DNA from: Mycolicibacterium austroafricanum
Lineage (GTDB): Bacteria > Actinomycetota > Actinomycetes > Mycobacteriales > Mycobacteriaceae
Direction of reading: 5' to 3'
DNA: 64,000 nucleotides
Assembly (NCBI RefSeq): GCF_000612725.1
Contig: NZ_HG964450.1
Location: forward strand, 1,038,712-1,102,711
This document shows, piece by piece, positions 9,035 through 17,572 of the stretch. The notes beneath the pieces were generated by a model that did not search any database, was not told where the DNA came from, and saw only the letters and a list, made by a program, of their open reading frames with translations. The position numbers were made by a program, and so were the translations under genes. Within the stretch, counting starts at the first letter, position 1; every line of letters starts with the position of its first letter.

Positions 9035-9255
9035 GAGGTACAGACGTCCGTGACCAGCAGTACGGGCCAGAACGCCACGGAGCCGACGAACGCCACCACT
9101 CGGGGCAGGCCGTCGGCGTTGGCGAAGTGGTCGGGCTTGAGTACCGCGACGACGATCCCGAGCACCCCGTACGGGGCGCCGAGCAGCAGCGCGGTGCCGA
9201 CCCACTCGGCGATGGTCATCTCGTAGCCCAGGATCCGGCGCACCACGCTGAGCAT
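9031..9255 (-). CDS. Small two-helix membrane protein, first gene of MpaB operon
   Basis: A 74-residue protein with two hydrophobic segments (about 16-38 and 51-68) joined by a short polar loop with KPDHFANADG. It overlaps the MpaB start codon by 4 bp and is paralogous to the 86-residue product at 7906-8166, so the oxygenase is bracketed by two copies of one small-protein family. No known family is recognised. The operon is divergent from the P450 at 9348 across 92 bp. Confidence 0.78.
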   Translation of the reverse strand: MLSVVRRILGYEMTIAEWVGTALLLGAPYGVLGIVVAVLKPDHFANADGLPRVVAFVGSVAFWPVLLVTDVCTS

Positions 9256-9347
9256 GCCGCTATGTTAATGGCCATTCGCGCTGCTGTCCGCAATACCACC
9301 GAGATTCGCCGCCGTCGGTACTACTGTGCGAGGCGGGAGGTGCCCCG

Positions 9348-10622
9348 ATGGCCACGGACGCGATCAGCATCGGCGGTGTCGATCTCGCCGACCCCGACAC
9401 CTACGTCGGAGGCATGCCGCACGGCGCCTTCCGCGAGCTTCGCCGACACGCACCGGTGGCCTGGCATCCGTACGGCGACAATCCCGGCTTCTGGGCGTTG
9501 ACCGGTTACGACGAGGTGCTCGCCGTCTCGCGCGACAGCCGGACGTGGTCGTCGCAGACGACAGGGGTGTTCCTCGACGTCCCCGCGCCCGAGGACTCCT
9601 ATCAGCTGTCCCTGATGATGCTGACGATGGATCCACCCCGGCACACCGCGCTGCGGGCGCTGGTCAGCCGCGGCTTCACCCCGCGGCACGTCGCGCGGCT
9701 CAACGCCCGCACGGCGGACATGGCGCGCGACATCGTCGACGCCGCGCTGCAGCGCGGCGAGTGCGAGTTCGTCGACGACGTGGCCGGGGCACTCCCGTCG
9801 TACGTCATCGCCGAACTGCTCGGCATCCCACTCGACGACGGCCGCCGGCTCTACGCGCTCACCGAGATCATGAACACACGTCCGCTGCACGACCCGGAGC
9901 TGATGCAGACGCAGGTCGAGCTGTTCGGATACGCCGGCGACCTGGCCGCCTCCAAACGGGCGGCGCCGGGCGACGACATCGCGACCGCGCTGCTGCACGC
10001 CGAGGTCGACGGTCAGCGGCTCACCGACCTCGAATTCAACCTGTTCTTCATGTTGCTGCTCAACGCCGGCGGTGACACCACACGAAACCTGGTGGCCGCA
10101 GGCACTCTCGCGCTGGTCGAGCACCCCGAGCAGTGGGCGCGGCTGGCCGCCGACCCGTCGCTGATGCCGACCGCCATCGAGGAGATGTTGCGCTGGACCA
10201 GCCCGGTGAATGTGTTCACCCGCACCGCTACCCGCGACACCGAAGTCGGCGGGGTCCCGTTGCGCGCCGGTGAGCGGGTCGCGATGTTCTATCCGTCGGC
10301 AAACCGCGACGAGAAACATTTCGCCGACCCGGACCGTTTCGACATCGGCCGCGCCCCGAACCACCACCTCGCGTTCGGCGGGGGCGGCACGCACTTCTGC
10401 CTGGGCGCCAGCCTGGCCCGGGTCGAGGCCACCGCGATCTTCGGTGAAATCCTCACCCGCACAGCGCACATTGAGCTCGCAGGGCCGGTGGAACGGGTTC
10501 GGTCGGTGCTGATGAACGGGATCCGGTCGATGCCGGTGCGCCTCACCCCGGCGTCGGTGCCCGCCGCAGGGAAGGCCGGGCCGCGCAGCACGCATTGTCG
10601 AGGGCCCGATGCGCGCCGCTGA
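9348..10622 (+). CDS. Cytochrome P450
   Basis: A 424-residue soluble class I bacterial P450. The I-helix has AGGDTT (240-245), the K-helix ExxR pair is E279/R282, and the haem loop FGGGGTHFCLG places the thiolate at C351. The N-terminal sequence and ANRDEKHF..P.RFDI region resemble the CYP125/CYP142/CYP124-like mycobacterial clade that acts on sterols and lipids, but the CYP family cannot be named from sequence alone. The start has a GGGAGG ribosome site about 9 nt upstream. Redox partners are not encoded nearby. It ends 20 bp from a convergent second P450. Confidence 0.93.
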   Translation: MATDAISIGGVDLADPDTYVGGMPHGAFRELRRHAPVAWHPYGDNPGFWALTGYDEVLAVSRDSRTWSSQTTGVFLDVPAPEDSYQLSLMMLTMDPPRHTALRALVSRGFTPRHVARLNARTADMARDIVDAALQRGECEFVDDVAGALPSYVIAELLGIPLDDGRRLYALTEIMNTRPLHDPELMQTQVELFGYAGDLAASKRAAPGDDIATALLHAEVDGQRLTDLEFNLFFMLLLNAGGDTTRNLVAAGTLALVEHPEQWARLAADPSLMPTAIEEMLRWTSPVNVFTRTATRDTEVGGVPLRAGERVAMFYPSANRDEKHFADPDRFDIGRAPNHHLAFGGGGTHFCLGASLARVEATAIFGEILTRTAHIELAGPVERVRSVLMNGIRSMPVRLTPASVPAAGKAGPRSTHCRGPDARR

Positions 10623-10641
10623 ACGGATGTTTCTGACCAGA

Positions 10642-12039
10642 TCACCTTCCTCCGGAGTCGGCCGCCGGTATGCGGTTGACACTTTTCACGCGGGCTCGGA
10701 TCGGTTCTGCGGCAACTGTGGTGAAGGGCACGATCATCGGGAAGTGCGGATCCGAGGATCGGATCTCGGCGCTTCGGATGATGGTGGCGAGCGCGAGAGT
10801 GGCTTCGAGCATGGCAAAGTGGTCGCCGATGCAGGAGCGTGGTCCCGCGCCGAAGGGTAGGTATTGCCAGCGGTCGCGGCCTCCGGAGTTCTGTGCGCTG
10901 AAGCGGTCGGGGTCGAATACCAGCGGGCGCTCCCACAGCGCAGGATCGCGGTGGAGGGCATAGATGCCGACCGCCATCATCGAGCCGGCCTCGATGCGGT
11001 AGCCGTCGACCTCGACGTCGCGCATGGCCATCCTGGCGGTCGCCGCCGCAGGCGGGCACAGCCGCAGCGCCTCGTGCAAGACCTGAATCGTGTATCCCAG
11101 GGCGGGAACGTCTTCGGGTGTGAGCTCACGATCGCCGATCCCGACGACCTCGGCGCGGACCCTGTCCTGCACGTCGTGGTGGTGGCCGAGAGCCCACATG
11201 GCGTAGGTCAGCGTGGTGGCCGTGGTGTCGTGACCGGCGAGCATGAAGACGATGAGCTCGTCCCGGATCTCGTCGTCGGACAGTGGCCGTCCGGTTGCGG
11301 GGTCGCTGGCTGCGATCAGCGCCTGCACCAGTGGTGCGTCGCGGGCTGGGTCGGTGCGGCACGCCTGCAGGATCTTGTCGGCGAGCTTGTGCAGCGTGGA
11401 GCTCGCGGCACGGGCGCGTCGTCGCGCAGGGGTCGGCAACCAGCGCGGGGCGCTTATCGGTTGCAGCGCGCGATCCGCGATGTATTCCAGCGCTGTGCGA
11501 AGCGGCTCGGCGATGGCATCGGAGTGCTCGTCCAGGTCGAGCCCGAGCACGGAACGGCCGAGTGCACGCAGCGTCAGCTTGCGGCATTCGGTGTCGAGGT
11601 CGAGTCCGGTGCCGTCGGCCCAGCTGTCGGCGACGGTCTGCGCGGCCGTTGCCATGTGCCCAGCAAACTCTCGAACGTGCTGTTTGGTGAAAATCGGTTG
11701 CAGCGCGCGGCGGCGCGGGAGCCATGGCTCGTGGGTGAGGTCGAACAGGTTCGCGCCGAGCAGCCGGCGCATTTCGTGATGCACACGCGTCTTGTCGATA
11801 TGACCTCCACCCCGGGCCAGGATGTCGCGGGCACCCTGGGGCGAGGTGGCGACGACCATCGGAGGCATCAGCCATTTGGGCGCAAGCTTGAGCCGTGTCA
11901 CCGGTCCGCCCGCATCACGCAACGTTTCCAGCCCGGTATGGAACGTCCTGATCGCCCTCACCTGCTGCCGGTAGGGCAACGGATTCCTCGGCGCCAGCGG
12001 CAGTGCACTCAGGTCTTCTCGTTCGACCGTCCCGACCAT
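10642..12039 (-). CDS. Cytochrome P450 (CYP4/CYP110/CYP132-137-like class)
   Basis: A 465-residue P450 clearly different from its neighbour. It has AGHDTTATTL in the I-helix, EALRLCPP for ExxR, the PERF-type DPDRF, and FGAGPRSCIGDHFA with thiolate C403. These features match the eukaryote-like bacterial P450s such as mycobacterial CYP132/CYP137/CYP139. The N-terminal PLPYRQQVRAIRTFHTGLETLRDAGGPVTRL is typical of that group. It is divergent from the LuxR-family regulator at 12190, with a palindrome at 12111-12126 between the two starts, so it is likely controlled by that regulator. The substrate is unknown. Confidence 0.93.
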   Translation of the reverse strand: MVGTVEREDLSALPLAPRNPLPYRQQVRAIRTFHTGLETLRDAGGPVTRLKLAPKWLMPPMVVATSPQGARDILARGGGHIDKTRVHHEMRRLLGANLFDLTHEPWLPRRRALQPIFTKQHVREFAGHMATAAQTVADSWADGTGLDLDTECRKLTLRALGRSVLGLDLDEHSDAIAEPLRTALEYIADRALQPISAPRWLPTPARRRARAASSTLHKLADKILQACRTDPARDAPLVQALIAASDPATGRPLSDDEIRDELIVFMLAGHDTTATTLTYAMWALGHHHDVQDRVRAEVVGIGDRELTPEDVPALGYTIQVLHEALRLCPPAAATARMAMRDVEVDGYRIEAGSMMAVGIYALHRDPALWERPLVFDPDRFSAQNSGGRDRWQYLPFGAGPRSCIGDHFAMLEATLALATIIRSAEIRSSDPHFPMIVPFTTVAAEPIRARVKSVNRIPAADSGGR

Positions 12040-12110
12040 GGTCGACTCCTTCCAAGCAGCCGGAGTAGAGGGCGTGCTCGAGGGTCCCGCCGAGACTGGT
12101 GCGGCGCATA

Positions 12111-12126
12111 GAGTAGACGACTACTC
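12111..12126. promoter_or_regulatory. Palindromic operator candidate (GAGTAG-N4-CTACTC)
   Basis: A perfect 6-bp inverted repeat with spacer ACGA, 71 bp upstream of the P450 start (12039) and 63 bp upstream of the LuxR-type regulator start (12190). It is well placed to control both divergent promoters. The spacer pattern (NCGA) recurs in the palindrome before the second LuxR-type gene at 17504-17521. Confidence 0.5.
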
Positions 12127-12189
12127 GAATTTTCCAGGTATGGCCAAAGCAATGGCCTGAACTGGGTATTCACTCACTATGATTCGGCT

Positions 12190-14796
12190 GTGGCAAGTGC
12201 ATGGCCGCTGATCGGGCGACGTCACGAGCTAGCTCTGACGCATGCTGCGATCGCGGAATCTGGCGCGGTGGTGCTGACCGGGGCGGCCGGCGTCGGCAAG
12301 AGCCGGGTGGCCCGCGAAGTCCTGGAGCGATCTCAGTACCGAATCGCACGATGGATCGCCGCCACACAGACGGGTCGGTCCGTCCCGCTGGGGGCACTCG
12401 CACAGTTCGCGGGGGACTGCGGGCCCGATCCACTGCGCCGGGTACAGGAGGTCATCGACGCGCTGATCGGTGATGAGCCGCCGATGACCGTGCTGGTCTG
12501 CGTCGACGACGCGCACCTGCTCGACGAGCAGTCCGCCTTCGTGGTCAGTCAGTTGGTGGAGCGCCGGATCGCACCAGTTCTGATGACCATTCGTGACGGC
12601 GAAGCCGTCCCGGACGCGATCGCATCGCTGTGCGCGGATGGACGACGGCCGCGTATCGACATAGCCCCGCTCACCGCCGGTGACGTGACCGCACTGCTCG
12701 AGAGTGTGCTGGACGGACCGCTGGAATCGGCGAGCCTGCAACGCTTCTGGTCGTACACCCGGGGGAATGCGCTGCATCTTCGCCAGTTGATCGCTGATGA
12801 GGTCGCTGCAGGCCGGTTGGCCCAACGGTCCGGCGTGTGGATATGGGACGGCGCGCCCCGGCTGTCTCCGTCGTTGGTTGAGCTCATCGGGTCGAGTATC
12901 GGACGGCTAGCCGAATCGGTGATCGACGTGATCGACGTTCTCGCGGTCTGCGATCCGGTGGAACTCACTGTCCTGCATGGCCTCGCGGGCGCGTCCGAGT
13001 TGGGCGCGGCGGCCGAGCACGGACTCGTCGCCGTGGACCAGGTGGCGGGGCTGGTTCATCTCGCGCACCCGCTGTTCGGTGAGGTGCGCCGCGACCAGGC
13101 CGGTACGGCGCGCCTGCGGAATCTGCGACGCCAGGTTGCGGATGCGATCGGGATGCTGCCCTCGCAGTCCCCGGTGCAGCTGGTTCGTCGTGGGGTTCTG
13201 GCGATGGATGCCGACGGCAACCGAGATCCGGAGCTGCTGCGGTCCGCCGCCGAAGCCGCGCTGCAGCTGCTCGATCTGGATCTGGCCGTACAGCTTTCGC
13301 GATGTGCGGTGCAGGCCGGTGGCGGCCGAGCCGCGCAACTCACCCACGCGCTGGCACTGGGCATGGTCGGTGGCGGAAGCGGGTGCGACGACATGCTGGC
13401 TGCGCTGATGGCCACGGCCGAAGGTGGCGAGCTCGCACAGATCGCGTTGATGCGGGCGGCGATCCTCACGTGGAACATGGGCAAGCCCCATACGGCTGAA
13501 GCCGTGCTAGACAATGCATCAGAGGCTGCAGCGGGGTGTGGCCTGGCACCGTCGTGTGATGCGCTTCGTGCCTCGATTTGGGCTCAGCTGGGACGGTCGC
13601 AGGCGGCAGTGGAGCTTGCCGGGACGGCCTTGGCGGCCAACGCTGTGCAGCCGCTGGCGGCGATGTTCGGAATCTGGGCGTTGGTCATCGGGCACGGAGA
13701 TCTGGGCAATGTCGATCATCTGCGCGAGGCCGCCGCAAGAGGGTACGACCTCGCGCTGTCGGCCCCCGAGGCCTCACAACTGCGATTCTCTCTCGGCTTG
13801 ATGGAGATCGCCGGGCTCCGCTTGGCCGGCGCGCTCGAGTCGGCGCGAAGCGTGGCCGCACGACTGCGCGGGCAATCTCAGGATGTCGATGTCTCCCACG
13901 CCGTTACGGCCATGCTGACGGGTCTCGCCGAATTGTGTTGCGGCGAACTGATTTCTGCGCAGCATTGGTTTCGGGAATCGCTGGCCCGGGCCGCCAAGTT
14001 TCCGGATCTGTCTGTGTCGGTGTGCGAGCTGTCCGGTCTGTGGCTTACCACTGCACTGGCCATGTCCGGGAATCGTGTGGCCGCACAGGACGTCTACGAC
14101 CGGACGCTGAAGACATTCGACGGTGAAATTGTGCTCTGGCAGTCCGAGGCACGGCTGGCCCAGGCGTGGCTTCACGCAGCCAATGGCTCGACCAGTCTGG
14201 CAACGGCAGTCGCGATCGACGCCGCGCGCGCCGCGCGTAGGTACGGTCAGCCGGCTCGCGAAGTTGTCTGCCTTCAAGCCGCGACACAGTTTGGCAGCGC
14301 CAGTTCTGCCGATCGCCTGCGTGAGCTGTCGTCGACGGTGCGAGGCCCACGCGCCGATGCGGCGTACGCTCATGCGAGAGCACTTCGCAAAGCCGACGGG
14401 CATGGCCTACTTGCGGCGGCGGGACGCTACGAGGCCTTCGGCGATCGCGTCGCAGCGGTCGATGCGGCCGCGCAGGCCGCAGTGGTGTTGGACAAACGGG
14501 GACAACGCGAGGCATCGATCGCCGCTGCCGCAACAGCCCGCCGCTTGGCCACCGAATCCGGTGCGGACACAGTGACCTTCCGCTCGATGAGGTGCTCGGC
14601 CGTCTTGACTCGTCGCCAGCGGGAGGTGATAGCGCTTGCTGCGAGCGGGCTTTCAAATCGGGAGATCGCAACCCGACTCGTCACATCCGTACGAACCGTC
14701 GAGAGCCACTTCCTTCGCGCCTGCCGAAATACCGGGACGAACACGCGTGATGAGCTGATCGCGTTCTTGCTGGGCGATGACCCGGCACCGTCGTGA
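12190..14796 (+). CDS. Large ATP-binding LuxR-family regulator (LAL type) 1
   Basis: An 868-residue regulator. An N-terminal ATPase module has Walker A GAAGVGKS (31-38) and a Walker B/DDAH segment (about 101-108); a long helical, TPR-like middle follows, and a C-terminal LuxR HTH (about 806-862: LTRRQREVIALAASGLSNREIATRL..SVRTVESH). LAL proteins sense small ligands and often drive oxidation or catabolic genes. It is divergent from the P450 at 10642-12039 and convergent with a second protein of the same build (14815-17475), 18 bp apart. Shared openings (WPLIGRRHEL / WPLVGRAGEL and SVPLGA / AVPLGA) indicate paralogues. The start is GTG 12190; the N-terminal WPLIGR is only a few residues in, as usual. 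Confidence 0.92.
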   Translation: MASAWPLIGRRHELALTHAAIAESGAVVLTGAAGVGKSRVAREVLERSQYRIARWIAATQTGRSVPLGALAQFAGDCGPDPLRRVQEVIDALIGDEPPMTVLVCVDDAHLLDEQSAFVVSQLVERRIAPVLMTIRDGEAVPDAIASLCADGRRPRIDIAPLTAGDVTALLESVLDGPLESASLQRFWSYTRGNALHLRQLIADEVAAGRLAQRSGVWIWDGAPRLSPSLVELIGSSIGRLAESVIDVIDVLAVCDPVELTVLHGLAGASELGAAAEHGLVAVDQVAGLVHLAHPLFGEVRRDQAGTARLRNLRRQVADAIGMLPSQSPVQLVRRGVLAMDADGNRDPELLRSAAEAALQLLDLDLAVQLSRCAVQAGGGRAAQLTHALALGMVGGGSGCDDMLAALMATAEGGELAQIALMRAAILTWNMGKPHTAEAVLDNASEAAAGCGLAPSCDALRASIWAQLGRSQAAVELAGTALAANAVQPLAAMFGIWALVIGHGDLGNVDHLREAAARGYDLALSAPEASQLRFSLGLMEIAGLRLAGALESARSVAARLRGQSQDVDVSHAVTAMLTGLAELCCGELISAQHWFRESLARAAKFPDLSVSVCELSGLWLTTALAMSGNRVAAQDVYDRTLKTFDGEIVLWQSEARLAQAWLHAANGSTSLATAVAIDAARAARRYGQPAREVVCLQAATQFGSASSADRLRELSSTVRGPRADAAYAHARALRKADGHGLLAAAGRYEAFGDRVAAVDAAAQAAVVLDKRGQREASIAAAATARRLATESGADTVTFRSMRCSAVLTRRQREVIALAASGLSNREIATRLVTSVRTVESHFLRACRNTGTNTRDELIAFLLGDDPAPS

Positions 14797-14814
14797 TCTG
14801 AACACAGTAGGTGG

Positions 14815-17475
14815 TCAGGTAGCGGGGCGGATCCGGAAGAGCCGAGCGAGCTGTTCGCGGTCCTCAATGCCCAGCTTGGCGTATATCCGATAAAGGTGGC
14901 CATCGATGGTGCGCACCGACACCCCGAGTCGTTCGGCGATCTCGCGATTGGTCAGACTCTCGCCCACCAGGACGGCGATTTCACGTTCGCGGTCAGTAAT
15001 CGGTAGCGGCTCCTCGATCGCGGTGACTGCCGGGGTTCGCACGCAGTTACGGCCGGCCAGCCAGTGAGCACGGGTTGTCGCCTCCAGTTCCTTGACCCGC
15101 GCACCCGCCCGCGCGTGTTCACGGGCTGCGTGGGCCGAGGCGTCCGCGGCCATCGCCGCGGCTCCGAGCCGGTCGAACATGTCCGCCGCAGCGTCGAGAC
15201 GGTCGCCGTCGTGCTCGGACAGACCGCTACTGTGCGCCGCGATCGCCTCGGCCAAGGGACTGTCCAGCTGTGCAGCGCATTGGCGGAGCCGCGCGGACTG
15301 GGACCTGTCACCGAAGCGGACCGCGGTATGCAGTGCGCACATCTCCACCGCCAACATTCCTTTCATGCGGGCCGTCTGGGCGGCGCGCAGCGCGTGATCT
15401 CTTGCCGTGGTCGTCTGTCCTACACAGGCACGATGCCACGACCGCGCCAGCTCCAGCTCCGGCACGAACACGGCGACCTGCGGTCCGTTGGCGTCCTCGG
15501 CTCTGGCCAACGCCGCAGCGGCACCGTCGGCGTTGCCGCGGGCCGCTTCGGCCTGGGCCAGCCACGCGGCAACCAGCATCACCCAGCCCGACGGCAGTGA
15601 CTCCGACATTGTGCAAAGCGACGTATACAGCGCGTCGCATGCTGCCGCAAGCCGCCCCCACGCGAGATTCACGCGGCCGACCAACGCGTTGACGATCGCC
15701 TCAGCTTGTGGCACACCGCAAGTCATCGCCGAATAGCGCTTGCACGCAAGTTCGGCGGCGTCCAGGTCGCCCGATGCGGTGTATGCGAGCACTTCGGCCA
15801 ATCCAATCGTGTAGTGCTGCGGCCCCGATTCGCAGTATCGGGCAGCTTGCAGGCCTTGCCGTGCGATCGGTCGAACCTCGTCGAGCCGACCCGACAACGA
15901 AAGCGCCCCAGCTGTGGCCATCGCCGCCCACACCGTGGCGATCGGCATCCTCTCCGTGGCGAGCGCGGCCCGCCCGAGGCGGACCGCAGCCGGCACATCA
16001 CCGCTGAAGAAGGCGAGCGAGACCTCCATTGCGGTGACCAAACTCAGCAGCTCCTCTGATGCGATTCGCTCGCGCACCGTGGCCAGTGCCGCCTTCGCCC
16101 CGGCAGCGTGCCCGCAGCCGAAGAACAGGTTCGCCCCCCGCAGGCATCCCCAGCGGACCGTCGTCAATGCATCGGCGCCGTCGGGATCGAAGGCGGCGAG
16201 TATCGCCTCGGCTTCCTGCCCTCGGCCCTGCCAGCTGATGGCGTCGGCCAGCACAATCGCCGACGGGAGGCCGCCGCCGCGGTCACAGGCGAAGCGTGCA
16301 AGCTGTTCAGCGAGAACCAGATTCGACATCGTCACGGCATCAGCGGCTGCAGCGGTGATCAACTCCAGATCCGGTTCCGCGTCGCTGCACGTCATGAATC
16401 GGGCCAGCTGGATCCGACTGCGTACATCAGCACCGGTGGAGTAGGGGTGCGTCGCGTCTGTGCGCAGGAAATCGGAGATACTTTGAGCCAACATCGTGTT
16501 GAGCTGCCGTGTGCGGGCCACTCCGCAGCGTTGGCGGACCACTTCCCCGAGGATCGGATGGCCTGGCCTGATCAGCGTGTGCGATCCGTCATCGACGAAC
16601 TGGATCACGCCGCGGTGTTCTGTCCGTGCGATCGCTTCCGCATCGCACAATCCGCGGAGAATATTCCAGTCCAATACCTCAGCGGCAGAAACGATCTCGA
16701 CAACCTCGAACTCATCTGCGGTGAGACCGGCGAGCTGTGTCTGCACGAGCTCATACACATCCGCGCCCACGCGTAACCGACCGTGGAGCCGCCAACGTCC
16801 GCCCTGGCGCACCAGCACCCCGTCTTCACGTGCTGCACCGATCAGACCTCGCAGTACAAGCGGGCTCCCGCCAGCCAGATCATGCAGGCGGTCAACCACG
16901 CTGCTCTCGATCTCACCGTCGAGCACTGCATCAACCAACTCCTGAGTCTGCGTGCGGTCGAACGCATCCAGATCGACACGCAACAGCAGTTGCTCCTTCC
17001 ACAACGCGGTCACGGCGTCAGGAACAACCCCTCCCGACCTGATAGTCACGATCAAGCGCGCCGTGTCGCTGGTCGCAACCTGTTGAACCAGCAATGCCGA
17101 CAATGGATCAAGCAGATGTGCGTCGTCGATGGCAAGTACCAGGTTGTGTTCACACGCCAAGGCGCGATGGGCCGCCGCCAACATCACGGCCGGCTCGTGG
17201 GGGTCCTCAATCGACAGCGTGCGGTGAAACGCGCCCAGCGGCACCGCCTGCCCTGTGTCGGTGCCGAGCACAAACCGCGTCGTCTCCCCCTCCGAGTGCA
17301 GTGTCGCAGCGATTGCCCGTGCCAGCGTTGTCTTGCCCGATCCGGGCTCACCCACGAACACAACGCCACGAAACCCCGAGCCCGGCCGCAAAGCGTCGAT
17401 CGCCCGACCGAGCTCCCCGGCGCGCCCGACCAGAGGCCAACCTGAAGACCCAGTCCACTTTTCAGTCACGGGCAT
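14815..17475 (-). CDS. Large ATP-binding LuxR-family regulator (LAL type) 2
   Basis: An 886-residue paralogue of the convergent neighbour: Walker A GEPGSGKT (42-49), Walker B LVLAIDDAHLLD, a long helical repeat region, and a C-terminal LuxR HTH (ITDREREIAVLVGESLTNREIAERLGVSVRTIDGHLYRI). ATG 17475 is chosen. TTG 17502 and GTG 17478 are alternatives, but starting at 17502 would put the start codon at the edge of a palindrome (17504-17521) with no room for a ribosome site. It lies 97 bp downstream of the GT4 gene on the same strand, so readthrough from that gene is possible. The target is probably the P450/oxygenase island by proximity. Confidence 0.9.
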   Translation of the reverse strand: MPVTEKWTGSSGWPLVGRAGELGRAIDALRPGSGFRGVVFVGEPGSGKTTLARAIAATLHSEGETTRFVLGTDTGQAVPLGAFHRTLSIEDPHEPAVMLAAAHRALACEHNLVLAIDDAHLLDPLSALLVQQVATSDTARLIVTIRSGGVVPDAVTALWKEQLLLRVDLDAFDRTQTQELVDAVLDGEIESSVVDRLHDLAGGSPLVLRGLIGAAREDGVLVRQGGRWRLHGRLRVGADVYELVQTQLAGLTADEFEVVEIVSAAEVLDWNILRGLCDAEAIARTEHRGVIQFVDDGSHTLIRPGHPILGEVVRQRCGVARTRQLNTMLAQSISDFLRTDATHPYSTGADVRSRIQLARFMTCSDAEPDLELITAAAADAVTMSNLVLAEQLARFACDRGGGLPSAIVLADAISWQGRGQEAEAILAAFDPDGADALTTVRWGCLRGANLFFGCGHAAGAKAALATVRERIASEELLSLVTAMEVSLAFFSGDVPAAVRLGRAALATERMPIATVWAAMATAGALSLSGRLDEVRPIARQGLQAARYCESGPQHYTIGLAEVLAYTASGDLDAAELACKRYSAMTCGVPQAEAIVNALVGRVNLAWGRLAAACDALYTSLCTMSESLPSGWVMLVAAWLAQAEAARGNADGAAAALARAEDANGPQVAVFVPELELARSWHRACVGQTTTARDHALRAAQTARMKGMLAVEMCALHTAVRFGDRSQSARLRQCAAQLDSPLAEAIAAHSSGLSEHDGDRLDAAADMFDRLGAAAMAADASAHAAREHARAGARVKELEATTRAHWLAGRNCVRTPAVTAIEEPLPITDREREIAVLVGESLTNREIAERLGVSVRTIDGHLYRIYAKLGIEDREQLARLFRIRPAT

Positions 17476-17503
17476 CACTCCGTCCGCAATGCGCGTCCAC
17501 AAA

Positions 17504-17521
17504 CCTTACGGCGACGTAAGG
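17504..17521. promoter_or_regulatory. Palindromic operator candidate (CCTTACG-N4-CGTAAGG)
   Basis: A perfect 7-bp inverted repeat with spacer GCGA, 28 bp upstream of the second LAL regulator start. Symmetry and spacer match the palindrome before the first LAL gene (12111-12126), suggesting autoregulation. Confidence 0.5.
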
Positions 17522-17572
17522 CGCTGGGTGGCTGAAACCGATCGCCCGGCAACCCTGCGAAGCGCGGGAGCC

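Noticed and set aside
10609-10860. Small plus-strand frame between the two P450 genes
   Set aside because: Antisense to the 3' end of the second P450; no ribosome site or conserved features.
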